This document shows positions 10,108 to 22,029 of a stretch of 64,000 nt of DNA, piece by piece (the first letter of the stretch is position 1; each line of letters begins with the position of its first letter). A model generated the notes under the pieces. It did not search any database. It saw only the letters and a list, made by a program, of their open reading frames with translations, and was not told where the DNA came from. Source of the DNA: Marsupella aquatica (lineage: Eukaryota; Marchantiophyta); contig OZ316899.1 of NCBI GenBank assembly GCA_973895155.1, positions 1,426,001 through 1,490,000 of the forward strand. The letters run 5' to 3'. Made by a program: the position numbers and the translations under genes.

Positions 10108-13100
10108 TGTCAAACACTTGCCAAGGAGCTTAAGCGGCTTTTCTCCCCAAAAGACTACCTAATACCTGCTCCATGTCATACCAGGGTCACAAAGGATTGA
10201 CAAAACTTCTGAAGTGTGCTTACAATGTCCAATCACTCCATACATAAGTAGTTTCAACTCTCCACTTCTAGAGAGGTAGTCCCCTTGACTACTTTTGTAC
10301 TCACCCCTTCCCCTCTCCTCTACTCCAAGGATCAGCAAGGGGGATCTCCGCTCCAAGCTGTCACCTTAGAGTAGATTCTCACACAAACACCCAAGAACCC
10401 AAAGTACTTTCCTCTTCAAGCTTAAGTCTCCTCAAGACCCTCAAAGTAGTGTTACCCCTCAACCTTGCCCCCCTGGCCTTGGTTTGGGTCCACACATCCC
10501 CTTTGAGCCCTAGAGAAGGCTCCTCTATCTAAGGACTCTTCCTCTTGTTCTTACTTCTTGTTAACACCACACACCAAGCAAAGTACTTTCCACCCTCAAG
10601 CTATAATCCTCTCTAAGTCTCAAAGTAATGCTATACCTTAACCTTGCCTCCTTGGCCTTGGTTTTGTACTAGCACATCCCCTTCAAGCTTAGACCAAGAT
10701 TATACCATAGCATGGACTCTTCTCTTGCTCTCATATACTTCAAATGCACTCACACTTAATGGTCACAATGAAGATTGGTAAGTCTCCTTTTATTGCATCA
10801 CCTTTACAACAAAAGTTCACTACACATTCTCCACACTAAGCATGGACCACCTCTCCTTTCTCAAGCTTAGCCCTACCTTGGCAAGGTAGAGATTTCACTT
10901 AAGAGATGAGACTCCCGGTCCCTAACAAATGAAAACTTCCTCCTTATATACTATCTCCTTCCACATCACACCAAGCTTGACCTGGGGTCCAACTATACCT
11001 CCCCCAAGTCCTCCTAACACACAAAGTCCAACTCTATAGTTCATAGCCCACCCTACTACTTGCTATTTTGCCTCCTTCCAAGCCCTGGAATATGCCACAC
11101 ATGAGTGGTATGCTTTGACTTCCAAACCTACTCCCACTTATGGTCCTCCTCACCAGCTTACCAACCCACTTGAAAGCTCGCAAAAAGAGTGAGTGAGTCT
11201 CAAGTTGTGCCTAGTCAAAGTTGGCCTTATTTTACTTGTAACCCCTTTACTACCCTAAGTAAACTACCCCCTATATTTACTTTTCTTAACTTGATGGCCT
11301 TACACCTTTGGCCAAAGGTAAGTACCCTTCTCTAGAGCCTAACTCAAGTGGTATGGGTGCAAGAAAGGTCAGCCCCTAAATCTGGTATTCATTCCCCTAT
11401 GCCGACTTTGGTTTGCAAGTTGTCGGGACTCCCTCGTGGCCTCGGTTAAAAATATATTTGAGTGATTACTTTTCTGGGGTTCCACCTTCACCAGGGGGTG
11501 CCTTATCTTCCCCTAACTCAGCACAAAAAAATTTGGGCCCCAACGGATACCTCTAGCCAAAGTTATGCCCATTCTCCCAAGGCCTGTTTTTGGTGTAAAG
11601 CGGGTGTAAGCGGCGGCCCGATTACACTTACCTTACATGCCCCTTATGGGGATTCCACGTGTCATGAGGGGAGAGCACTCTCATTATACTCATGTTTCTT
11701 ATGAAGAATTTGTAAGGACAGCAATGTTTGCAGCCATTTCTCTCTCGTGAATTCAATCTAAAACCACAGCATTCTCTATTGGATTCTTTCTTGTGCAGCA
11801 GTCCAGCTGATCAGCCGCCAGCCCCTCAATTTCACAGCCACCATAGCTCACAGCCAGCCTAGTCAATTTCGCAGCTAGCCCACCTCTTCAATTTTGCCGC
11901 TAGCAACACAGTCAATTTCGCAGCTAGCAGCACAGTCACATCAGCGCATTTACAGCACAACAACAGCAGATTTGAAGCACAGCAGCAGCAACCATAGCTT
12001 GATTCCTTCTCAGTCAAGCAGGTCTCTCTTCTCAATTTCGTAGCTGCCCACCTTTGCAATTTCGCAGCTAGCAGCAGCATCATTCAATTCAGCAGCATCA
12101 AGGCAGCAGCCAGCCAATTCTCATGAGCATCTCGTGCCTGATTAGTAGGAGCACCTCTAATCTAGTGTGCAGCTGTCATAGCAGCAAGCAGCCTTCCCAA
12201 TTCAAAGCCAGCAGCGATCCTAATTTGCAGCCATAGCTCTTTTCCTTCTCAGCAGCCATAGCTTCTTCAATCAGCAACAGCCCTTGCTTCTTCAATCAGC
12301 AGCAGCCATTTCAATTCAGCCGCCCTTCCTTCAATTCAGCCGCCCTTGTGCTCAATTGATTCCTCAAGTAATCATGCAGCACCTTTGGACAGCCTCCCGG
12401 TGCTTGACGTCCTCACCAGCCTCGTGCTTGCTCCTCCTTGCCTCGTGCTCGCTCCTCCTTGCCTCGTGCTCGCCGCGTGATCGTCGCCCACGCGGTTTAC
12501 ACTTAGAAAAAAATACATTTTTTTTTTGGAAAAAACAGCATTTTGGGGCGATTTTGGACCCCCCTCCAAAACTCACACATAAGTCCAAAAGGACTTCTGA
12601 GTAGCTCCACTGATTCTATGGACATAGGACTATGTCCGGGTTTACTAAGATATAAACAAAACCCTATAACAACTTTTCTAAAATTAGGCAAAGAGGGTCA
12701 AGTCTTTATGTCTTCCAAAATTCTTCTCAACTTTGAGATGCTCCCAAAAAGTAACCAAGTGTGACAAAGTTGTCCCACAAGTTTCTAGGGATAGAGGGGA
12801 CCATACTTAACCCACTTCCAAACTTGGAACCCCTACATTTACCCATCAGCTATTTTTCCCGGGACCCGCTATTTGGTAACTTTGATTTTTGCCAAAATAC
12901 TTATAACTCCTAGGTTAAGACCCCACTTGACTTCATACTTTTTCAGGGTTCCCTAGGGACCTCCCAGCACCCATGGGAGAAATATCAGCCAAAAATAAGA
13001 TGTCCGGTGTCGGGTCATTTTTCGGTCCCGACTTAGTCGCCTATTATAACTAAGGACGGACTAGTTTCCTGCCCCTCCTATAGTAACTTGCTTACCCCTA

Positions 13101-13272
13101 GATAACTTTGCATAACTAAATTCCCTCTTACCTCTACTAAGCTTCCCTTCTTACTTAAGTGCCCTAAACCTAGCTACTCTGATAGCACTAAAACTTTTTC
13201 CCTAACTATTTCCTCTTCTAAACGAAAGAATGTCATGTTTCTCTACACTAGCTGACACTGAGCCATCCCACA
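10108..13272 (-). repeat. 5' LTR of the young gypsy element
   Basis: This is a 3165-bp copy of 780-3944 with TG...CA ends. The only difference I saw is C at 11443 against T at 2115. It carries the presumed promoter (TATA-like motif at 10942-10951 on the minus strand). The TTATG duplication follows directly at 13273-13277. Confidence 0.97.
10942..10951 (-). promoter_or_regulatory. Putative TATA box driving the gypsy element
   Basis: GTATATAAGG on the minus strand in the 5' LTR, identical to the motif at 1614-1623. Its position, about 840 bp before the LTR end, would give a long R-U5. This is inferred from motif and position only. Confidence 0.5.
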
Positions 13273-13411
13273 TTATGTATGGTGTGATTAGAACTTGCAA
13301 GCACATTTCAGAAGTTTTGTCAATCTTTTGTGACCGTGGTATGACATGGAGCAGGTATTAGGTAGTTTTTTCAGAGAAAAGTCACTTAAGCTCCTTGACA
13401 AGTGTTTAACA
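13273..13411 (+). repeat. Older gypsy LTR, right part
   Basis: This continues the LTR interrupted at 779. Joining 779 to 13278 restores a continuous match to the reverse complement of the young LTR start. It ends at 13411 in gtttaaca, the counterpart of the young terminus GTTTGACA. LINE coding sequence begins immediately after it, so the old LTR is a solo LTR or a 3' LTR lodged in a LINE. Confidence 0.85.
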
Positions 13412-15560
13412 CATCTGCAAGAAATCTAGAGAGCCTTTGCCTTGTTGAGGACAAGGCTTGAGAGGTACCAAAAATGGATGCAATCAAAACCGGGAGGCGG
13501 AGCCGTGTTTGGTGGCTCCAATTGGGTGAAGCACCAACCAAATACTTTTTTAACCAGCTTAAAGCCAAGCAAGCTAGAGAAAGCATTTGAATGTTGAAGC
13601 TAGACAATGGTGAGATCACTGAGAAGGAGGATACTATCCTCCAAGAGATTAACAGATTCTATGAGGATCTTTACCAGCACAACCCCCAACTTGAGACCTT
13701 CACTCAAGAGCAAGTGGATGCTCTTGAGCTAATTGACAAGAAGGTAACAAAAGCCGAGAACACCTCCGTGGAGACCACACCCACTGATGTTAAGATCCAA
13801 GGGGTGGTTTTCAACATGCCCAAGGAAAAGTCTCTTGGGTTAGATGGTGTCACCATCGAGGTACTTCTGAAAGGATGGGATTACATGGGTCCCTCCTGTG
13901 TGGCAATGGTGCAGGCTTTCTAGGTAGATGGGATTATGACTACCAGAACACTGGTAGGAGTGCTAAAGTTCATCCTAAAAACCAAGAAACACTCAAGCTA
14001 TCCAACTGGAGACCACTTACAATGTTGACCCTCACAGAGAAGATCATTGCTAAGCTGATTGCTAATTGAGTCAAAAAGGTTGCCAATAGGTTTCTCAATC
14101 CCCAACAGATTGGTTTTCTCAAAGGGAGGGATATCATGGACAATCTCCTCACTTTTTGTCTTGCACAAGATCTGGCACCTTTGGGTAAGAAACTGCTCAT
14201 TTTCTTAAGCTCAATTCATGAAGGCATATGACAGGGTCTCACATGATTTTATCTGGGCTGTGATGAGAGCTATGGGCTTTGGGGATATCACTCACCTGAT
14301 TAAAGGGCTGTTTACTGGAGCTCAATCTAAGGTCCACATTAAAAGCCAATTCACGACACCTTTCAAGCTCTGCCAGGGAGTTCGACAAGGCTGCCCCCTG
14401 TCTAGTATCCTTTTCACCCTTACGACTCAACCTCTGATTGCACTTCTAAATAAACAAATCAGACTTGGGAACATCCAAGGACTTAAATTGGCAGACATGA
14501 GCAGCCTTTACCACCAGCTGTTTGCTGACAACGCATGACTTTTCTTGGAGGTACTCAAGCAAAATTCAATGTTGCTCAATGTGTGATACAAAACTTTGAG
14601 CATTTGTCTAGGGCCAGACTCAATGTGAGGAAATCAATGATCATCCCTTGTTATTTTGCAGACAACCGATACCCTGATTGGTTGGAGGAGACAGGATGCA
14701 GGATTGCACCTGTGGGGGAAATACATGAGTACCTAGGTTGTCCGGTTGGATATAAGATCCGACCATCACACAAAGCTACTTTTGTGATTACTAAACTTTG
14801 CAATAGATTGAACACTTGGTCCAATCGGTGCCTAACTATGGTTGGGAGGGTGATTCTGCTCAAGCATGTGCTAAGGGCTATTCCAACCTATCACTTGATG
14901 ATGCTCGACCTCTTTAAAGTAGGGTTTGCTGAGATGGAGAGGGTGTGTAGGCGTTTCCTTTGGGGTAGCAACCACCAGGGCAAACACAAGAAGCCGCTAA
15001 TAGCTTGGTCTGTGATCACCTCGCCTAAAGTTGAAGGAGGACTCAACTTTCTTCCTTTTGAACAACAGGCCGAAAGTCTACAGATGAGACATGCTACAAA
15101 ACTGATATACGACGAGACCAAGGAGTAGATCCTAATGGCTCAAGACATTATCATGAAGAATGCTAGACTTGGACCACTCAAGAAGGAGCGTTGATCTTGG
15201 ACTTGCTCTAAGATTATCCTGTTGTGTCCGAAAATCAGAATCTTGGGGTCATGTACCATCCTGCACCTTCTTAAGAGCTGGAACTCTCAATTCCCTTTCC
15301 TCCACTTTTCCTTTAGTGAGGGATCTGTCCCGAAACAACTCTTGATCAAGCAGGCCATGATCCTCTTCTTCAAGGAAGTCAGAAAGACAGCAAGAGCAAG
15401 TGTATCTCATACGCTTCTTTGCCAACAGGCGGATCAAGAGGGTGGATGATCTGATAACCCCTGACCATTGTTGGAGGGATAGGGAGGAGCTCATCTCCAG
15501 GATCAGGAGCACCAGACAAGTCAGGAGACCAAGAATGCTACAATGAGCTAACAATCAGGG
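13412..15560 (+). pseudogene. L1-like LINE ORF2 remnant (reverse transcriptase), LINE-1
   Basis: Broken frames together give the order of a plant L1-type reverse transcriptase. A WLQLGEAPTKYFFNQLKAK segment lies near 13510-13570. RT motifs follow: KSLGLDG near 13830, LSNWRPLTML near 14000, KAYDRVSHDFIW at 14221, GVRQGCPLSSILF at 14379 and a degenerate FADNA at about 14521 where FADD would be expected. The 197-codon frame at 14535-15128 holds the thumb and post-RT region (YLGCPVG, WSNRCLTMVGRVILLKHVL, CRRFLWG). Frameshifts and stops make it non-functional. Its 5' half is missing, replaced by the old gypsy LTR at 13411. Weak similarity to LINE C-terminal sequence continues to about 15560. Confidence 0.85.
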
Positions 15561-16922
15561 ATCCTCCCCTGGATTTTCAACTACATGAATGCCAAGGGTG
15601 GAAGTGGGAATGGACCTCCCGCATCATGGGTGGAAATTCCCAACTAGTACGAGGGCCTCCCCAACTCAAAGCACCAACAATGATAACACCATGATTAATA
15701 GAAGGTGGGGCTAAGAAGTTGCTCTTAGAGATCCTTGAGGAATAGAGGAACTGAGGAACTAGCGAAGCTGACAGTTTGTGTCATGGTTTTGGATGCATGG
15801 TGATGTGAGATCCTGGTTGTCCACGAGCTTTAAGTGTTTTCCTCCTGGATGGGGGGAGGTACTGCTATCTAACGACTTATTGAAGGAAGTATTTGGCCAA
15901 GGATGAGGTTATCGATGGGATTTTGGAGGTTATGAACGTAGACCTGCTTAAGCAACACTGGAGGCAGCAACATAAGGATTAGGTTACTCCTGTGGAGCAA
16001 GATGTACTATGATTCTCGATAGCAGAAGAGCACAACTGGAGAGGTATAAATGAGGCCGAGATCGATTAGATGGAGTTGGAAGGGAACCAGAATGATCAAG
16101 AGTGCCGAGTAAGCAGGATTAGGATGACAAAGGAGAATCTCAAGATGGCTTAACTAGGTTAGCAAGATTGGGAACGGGTTTGACTGGCAGCAGGATGTGC
16201 AAGTCGCAAACACGAGGGGGGCTGGTTTGGGTCTGGAGAACGGAGGAGAGCATTACTAATGGTAGTTTAACTCATGTAAGCACCTACTAGGATTGGGGGA
16301 CGCTTTACTTGGATTTCCGCGACACATAGTTACAAAGCTGGAGGCAGCGAGGTGGTGGTGATAGATTGCGAGAGCATAAGCCGTGAAACAACCAAATTAG
16401 CTACAGTGTGGTGGGATAGCATTGAAGCGGATTGAAAAGTGGGAAGAGAGGAGGATTCAAGTAATTTGTCTGTTGTTTCTCGGCTAGAGTGTCCGGCCAC
16501 TGATTGTTGGCTGAGGAAATCTTCCTTAAGGTAAGAAACTATCCATTGACTTGTGACTTCTATAGTGAACACGTGGAATTAGAGATGGAAAACAATAAAA
16601 GGAGTGGTGAGCAAATGTGGGGGAGTCGTGAGGAAACATTCAGAATCCGTGGAGACCTAGGTAATCGAGGGCAATTATCATCGTCTGCTCGATTACCATG
16701 GCAGGAGCAATTCAGTAGACAGGATTGCGTAGTTCCCCCTTCCATGGTGGTGGTCGTGGCCCTACAACATCTGCATTTTGATAGCAAACACAAGTAATAC
16801 AACCTCCTTTTGATCTGACCTCAACCCCTGCAATAGAGAACCAACAATATTACCAGAATTCTAGATATAGCTTAGGTGCTGGTAGAAGCCTAGCACATAG
16901 GAATGCTGCAAGACAAGGAGAA
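15561..16922. other. Decayed LINE tail and presumed LINE-2 5' UTR, no gene
   Basis: No convincing coding frame is present. The first part may be the decayed 3' end of LINE-1 (a faint trace around 15790-15890). From roughly 16170 on the sequence leads into LINE-2 ORF1 and is probably its 5' untranslated region. I see no poly-A tract or target duplication that fixes the border. Confidence 0.4.
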
Positions 16923-18403
16923 TTGGCCACGGGCGCTGGTCAGGTGGGAATGATAGGGGAGTTGAGGACTCGGAGCAGTGCACGGCATGCGAAGGATGCA
17001 GGGATGCTAGGTGCTGCCCAAGCGGATGGAATTGAGTCGGAGGTAGTATCGACAGAATGTATCAGCATTCTCAAGGAGATTGTTGACAACTCAAAGGGGG
17101 AGTGGAGTACCAAATTGTATACACAGGTGCAATGGAATATAGTGGAGGCAGCAAGCAATGTCAGGCAGCTTTACAACTGCAGATTGATGTGTTTTTTCAC
17201 AGACCGTGCCCCAATGCTTCCAACATTCCGTGAGTGGGTGGCTACATATATGGTAGAAGAGAGGAATTGGCCCGTCGTACAAGTAAAATTTGTGGGGAAA
17301 AATTATTATTTGGTAGTGTTTGAGAATGCGGATCACGGAGACAGCGCACTCGCATCGGCCCCCTGGTTCTTGGATCGCAAGTTTGCTTTTACCTTTCCCT
17401 GGGACCCATTGTTTGATATTTTCTCTAAGAGGTACACAAAATTTCCAGTATGGATTGAGCTTCCCTCTAGGGACCTGGTACTCAAAGGATGTCGTGTTAA
17501 AATTGCAGAGTCTTTGGGGAACGTGCTTCATTATATTCAAGGGGAAGAATACAGTTCCTTCCCCCACAATAGAGCCTGTATTTTGTGGGACACAGAGCGA
17601 GAAGTGTCATGCAATGCGCAAGTGAGCATTATGGAGGGAATCAATATATGGCACCCGATTATTTTCAAAAATATCCTGTATCATTGCTTTAAATGCAACA
17701 AGAAAGGTCACCTTGCCAGAGATTGTAGAGAGGGAATGGATCCGCCCAGGACGAAAGCTCAGGTTGGACGTGAGGGAGCTGACCCACCGGAGGAAAAAGA
17801 TGATGATGCGGAGGGAGACCCAAAGGAGGTTTTAAGAACATAGCGCGCTGCTAACTTGCAAGTGCGGACAGGAGTGGTACCGACTATCAGGAAAGAGGTT
17901 GAGTTGGTGGTATCAGAAATTGATGCCAGGGAAGCCTTGACAGAATGATTAGGCGATGGGGCAGAAATAATCCTTACTCTTACCATGGAGATACGGATAT
18001 GGAATTGTCAGCATATGAATCTTATGTCTCTAATAAAGGGAAGGAATGAGCAACAAAAATTGACAAGATAACGCCACCGATGACTAAGAAGGATAGAATT
18101 GCACAAGAGTCTAAAAAACAACGCTCTATACAATTCTCACCCAAGACCGTGGGACATGCAGGGAACAAAGGAGATCTGCTGGCTAGTGCTAGCAATGAGG
18201 AGATACAAGAAGACGAAAGAGTAGTTCCAATGGAGGGATTGGTGAATGCAACAATTGTACATTATTCTGCTACACGAATACCGGATACACAGATGGTAGA
18301 GGCAGAGGAAGTAACGCCTACAAGGCCGAATGCTGACCGGATAGGTGGCTCGGTGGGAGGACCATTGGGCGGCTTATCCCCTAGGGGCAGGATGCGTATA
18401 TAG
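16923..18403 (+). pseudogene. LINE-2 ORF1: DUF4283/CCHC nucleic-acid-binding protein, broken
   Basis: The open part, 16923-17843 (306 codons), matches the ORF1/gag-like protein of plant L1-type LINEs. It has a DUF4283-like core with PVWIELPSRDLVL and IAESLGNVL near residues 175-205, then a CCHC knuckle CFKCNKKGHLARDC near residues 257-270. The frame stays open upstream of 16923 without an ATG, so the true start is not visible. The C-terminal part continues in another frame (18080-18403) after stops and a frameshift. In the family this protein binds the LINE RNA. The endonuclease of ORF2 follows at 18440 on the same strand. Confidence 0.75.
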
Positions 18404-18439
18404 GAGGGGGCAATAGGGGAGAGTTGAGCTGGTAAGATC

Positions 18440-19402
18440 ATGGCTCACACAATGCGGATTGCTTCATGGAATGTGTGTGGGTTGTGTGAGCCTAAGGAAG
18501 ACAATGGTGAAAAATTGGGTGGCTGCGGGAAAAGAGAGGCTAGATATACTGGCATTACAAGAAATCAAGGCTGACAAATTTAGAATGGATATAGCATTGA
18601 GGGCTATATTGCCATCTTATTAGCACCTTATGGTTGATGCTGATGATGGTCGGGGTGGATCTGCGTTGTTAATTCACCCAGAATGGAAGGTGATTGATTC
18701 GGGACGTGCTGACCTAGGATGAGCGATGTGGGCTCTCGTGAGACTAGGAGAGATTCAGTTCAGAATTGTGAGTACTTATGCCCCAAATTCTTCCAGACTG
18801 AGGGCCACTCTATGGCATGACCTTAAACTTATGTTGCCACAAGGAAAATGGATTATCTGTGGAGACTTTAATATGACAAAATTGAGAGAGGACTCTACTG
18901 GTACTACACCATTGATCAAGGGACGGGAAGCTGAATTCTGGAGGTTCTTAAAGGTGAGATTTAACTTGGTGGATGCTTTTGAGATGGTAGGAGTGACAAA
19001 GGGTGCGCGTTACACTTGGCAAAGGAATAGAAATGGGGCTATGGTTCAATCTCGCTTGGACCATTTTTATCTCAGTGAACAAGGAGACTGGACTGAGGGA
19101 GTTAGTGAGTTATGGCATGATGGTGGATCGGCTTTACTGGATCATGACCCGATAGTGATGACGATTTTGGTGACAGACCCTGAGACTGGGGATAACTTGG
19201 GCGGAAGAGTGTCACTCTTTAAGGCCAATCCTGAGGTGGTTAGGCACAAAGAGAATTTACTGGCGCTGGAGTAGGCATGGAGGACTGGGCAAGAAGGAAC
19301 AGAGAATCCCTTACTAGCATTTGAAAGAGCACATGAGATGCTTCAAAAGGCCTACATTAAGTTGCAGGCATCACCCAAGGAGCGGGGAGTGGCAATGGAA
19401 GC
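18440..19402 (+). pseudogene. LINE-2 ORF2, 5' part: APE-type endonuclease
   Basis: An ATG at 18440 starts IASWNVCGL, the typical opening of an apurinic-type LINE endonuclease. The domain then runs through broken frames: LALQEIKAD near 18550; and in the open stretch 18726-19274, STYAPNS, WIICGDFNM, RLDHFYLS and LLDHDPIVM (catalytic Asp/Asn and His-Asp motifs of the family). At least one frameshift and three stops are present, including TAG at 19272. At 19402 the frame is interrupted by the 4.7-kb element and resumes in the same phase at 24126. Confidence 0.85.
19398..19402. repeat. Target site duplication GAAGC, left
   Basis: GAAGC here equals 24126-24130. Removing 19403-24130 restores the LINE reading frame (…VAMEA then LHSDLKTL) without any gained or lost base. 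Confidence 0.8.
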
Positions 19403-19410
19403 TGTGGTGC

Positions 19411-20324
19411 GTCCCATGACTCCCCAAACCCAAGAAACCCCCTTGCTCAAGCTGATTCCCGCAGGTTTTGTCCTTGGCGAGGCCGTTTCAGCGGCTTAGC
19501 GGCATGGGACGCTGCTAACTCTCCTTCAACTACTATTATTAACATTTTACACACATATCTGGACAGATCCTTCATCGGGTCATGAGATACCTAGCCGGCC
19601 TATTCTAGGCCCTCCCTTGTATTCCTCTCCTGGTCTTCCATTAGGTATGTTTGGATTCCGCCGCCGGAATGATCCCCAATTGGCTTGGTTAAGCCGCTAA
19701 GACCTCTCTCAGCTCGACACATCCAACTCTCACTCCCCTGCTTACTTCTATTCCTCTATTAGTTGATGTGGGCACTCTTCACACAAGTTATGCGACACAC
19801 AAATAGCAAAATGACTCCTTCTGACTGAGTTATACCATGCACTTGCCATACAAACAGTACATCTCATACACAAGCTCTACGAACTAAGCCGTGAGGCCAA
19901 CTCTATTCAGTTCTTAGGTACGAGGAAACATGAAGATACACAAGGGTCACTGTATAACTAACCGAGAGCTTCTCTTACTACTTGATCCCAGCCCTGCTGG
20001 TGCAACTAAAAACTTGCTAAAGAAGAGGCCCTGAACTCCCCGCAGCCCAGGTACTTATCCTGGTTGTGGATCCGCCTGATTCCTTGCAGCGTAAGCCTAA
20101 TCTACTTACTGTAATCTACCTAACTGTAATCTACCTATGTACAGCGAGGCAGGAGCACAAGTGTCGCTCTCCCTCGTGGCTCCGCAATCCCACTAATCTA
20201 AGTGTCAGGGCCGTCTCCTGATCCTGATCCTTAGTCTAAACTTGGAGATCAGCGCCTGCCCTGCCCACTCACGCCTCCTATCTCCACGTCCGCCCTCCCT
20301 AAAAGGGACGGCTCCCTTACACCG
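19411..20324. other. Non-coding 3' part of the unclassified element
   Basis: About 0.9 kb without a convincing ORF. It contains a hairpin-forming pair gcgtcccatg (19409-19418) and catgggacgc (19503-19512). Nothing else is recognised. Confidence 0.5.
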
Positions 20325-20831
20325 TCACGACCCCGGTGGCTGGTCCTCAATGGACGCCCCCAACGCTTCCTCCGCAACCACTGTCGTTGGGCCGTCCTCT
20401 GACAGATTACCTGCCCCGGACCGAGTCAACTCTTCATCGGCCTGATTGGGTCCACCCTCGGCTTCAGCCTCAGCATCGGCCACGGCCTCCCCGACATGTT
20501 CTAGTGGAGGACCTGGTACCTCGGCTTCATTACTGGTTATCCCGGCCTCGGCCTTGCCATCCCCACTTCCTAGGACTGGTGGATCCACCGCTGTGCCGAT
20601 GCCGGAGGTTGGTGCCGGGTTTATCTTCTCGGTCACAACGGCTTGAGAAGCCGTATAACTCCCAGACCTAGAAGGTTTCCGCTTCTTCTTCTTCCCTATT
20701 TCGACAGCCGGTTCCTTCCCCTTGCCACTTACCTCCGGCACCGGGGTGAGTGTCTCGGCTTGTCCTTCGGCCAATACTACCCTGGTAACTGGGTTGCCCC
20801 AATTGGAGTTGGACCTGATGAAGCCAAGCAT
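20325..20831 (-). CDS. Low-complexity acidic ORF of unknown function
   Basis: 168 codons rich in Glu, Ala, Gly and Pro with a basic KKKKRKPSRSG patch near residues 47-57 that could be nuclear-targeting. Its start overlaps the last 55 bp of the coiled-coil ORF in another frame. It may therefore be the C-terminal part of the same ancestral protein after a frameshift rather than a separate gene. I do not recognise a family. Confidence 0.4.
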   Translation of the reverse strand: MLGFIRSNSNWGNPVTRVVLAEGQAETLTPVPEVSGKGKEPAVEIGKKKKRKPSRSGSYTASQAVVTEKINPAPTSGIGTAVDPPVLGSGDGKAEAGITSNEAEVPGPPLEHVGEAVADAEAEAEGGPNQADEELTRSGAGNLSEDGPTTVVAEEALGASIEDQPPGS

Positions 20832-21727
20832 TTAAATACTGCGGCTTGTTTCTTCAGCCACTCTGTTTGGTTGTCGGCCCGCCGCTGTAGGTTCTCCATC
20901 TTCCTCGTGATTTCCTCCAACTCCTCCTGGGTCTCGTCCAGGTCTTTGCGCGCCTCCTCCAGCTCCTTTTTGGCTTCCTCCAACTCTATCTTTAAGGTAG
21001 CCCTCTCCTCCTGGGTTGCTCTTAGCTCCTTGTCGAGCTCTGTTACGACCACAAACTCCATCTTATTCATCTTGGCATAAGTCTGGTCAAGCTGGTCGTC
21101 CTTTTCACGCAGGTCGGCCTTGAAGCTGGCCGTCAGGGACGCAAGCTCCTGCTGCAGCGCAATAATCCCTTGATAGGATTTCCCTAACTCTGCTTCGTTC
21201 TGCTCAAGGGCTCCGCGGATATCCTCGAGTTCCCCCTTTACTGCCCTTTCCCTTCTCTGGTTCTCCGCCACGGCCCGATTGTTGGTTGCTAAGTGGGCCT
21301 CCTCTGCGTCTCTTAGCTCCCGCTTCCATTTCTCTCTTTCCTTGACTGTGTCGGCCAACTCTCCTTGGGTCTGAGTCAGTTTATCTTTGATAATCTGATT
21401 GTCAGACTGAGCGGTATCCAACTGGCCCTGCATGATGTTTAGCTCATGCCGGTTAATCCGCAGCTCATCTTGGGCTTTCTTGGCCGCCTGCAGGACTTCC
21501 ACCTCGGCTTCCTTCTCCCTAAGCCGCCGGATGACCTCGTCCTTTTTGCTTCTCTCCAAAGCCACCGCTTCTTCTAATCGGTGCTTCTCCAACCTCTCCC
21601 TCTGGAAGAAAGATCCCTGATCCAACTCCTCCCCAAAGATGCTGAGCGCCAGGTCCCCACACATCTCCCCATACTCCATGGCTCTATCCTTAGCATAGGT
21701 GGAGTAAGTAGAAGTCATTGACAACAA
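20777..21727 (-). CDS. Coiled-coil protein fragment of the unclassified element
   Basis: 316 codons, almost wholly heptad-rich coiled coil from about residue 40 to 300, dominated by Glu, Lys, Leu, Arg and Gln. The same frame extends upstream to about 21990 across two stops, where it reads a Pro-rich then helical stretch (DDIKQMAQDFQEQLREEERA). The ancestral protein was therefore longer and probably joined to the 661-codon ORF. There is no enzymatic motif. A structural or gag-like scaffold role is possible but unproven. Confidence 0.5.
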   Translation of the reverse strand: MLSMTSTYSTYAKDRAMEYGEMCGDLALSIFGEELDQGSFFQRERLEKHRLEEAVALERSKKDEVIRRLREKEAEVEVLQAAKKAQDELRINRHELNIMQGQLDTAQSDNQIIKDKLTQTQGELADTVKEREKWKRELRDAEEAHLATNNRAVAENQRRERAVKGELEDIRGALEQNEAELGKSYQGIIALQQELASLTASFKADLREKDDQLDQTYAKMNKMEFVVVTELDKELRATQEERATLKIELEEAKKELEEARKDLDETQEELEEITRKMENLQRRADNQTEWLKKQAAVFKCLASSGPTPIGATQLPG

Positions 21728-22029
21728 CCACCTCGGCCTCTATTCCCAAGCCGCCTTGCGGATTTCTTCTACTGTGGCAAGAGGGTTGCTTCATTTTTTG
21801 GCAAGCCACCTGATGTCCTCCGGCCAATCTCCTCCTGGTAAATCTTTCTCCCTAGCCAGGGCTGCCCTCTCTTCCTCCCTGAGTTGCTCCTGAAAGTCTT
21901 GTGCCATTTGCTTTATGTCGTCAAAGCTCGGGGGAGCAACCTCTGGTGGGGGAGACTCTGGGCTACTCTACTGGGTGGGGTCCCCTCGAACTACTCTTGG
22001 AAGCATGAGGATAAATCGGCCACAGGTCC

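Larger units (their letters stand above)
775..13277 (-). mobile_element. Complete young Ty3/gypsy LTR retrotransposon
   Basis: The element proper is 780-13272 on the minus strand. It has two collinear 3165-bp LTRs with TG...CA ends, a 5-bp target duplication TTATG (775-779 and 13273-13277), a PBS, a polypurine tract and one uninterrupted gag-pol frame. Reading the two LTRs against each other I found a single difference (T at 2115, C at 11443), so the insertion is recent. It landed in an older LTR of its own family in the opposite orientation. Lineage: no chromodomain, and RT with an FIDDFAVFG motif, which suggests the non-chromovirus Athila/Tat side of Ty3/gypsy (inference). Confidence 0.97.
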
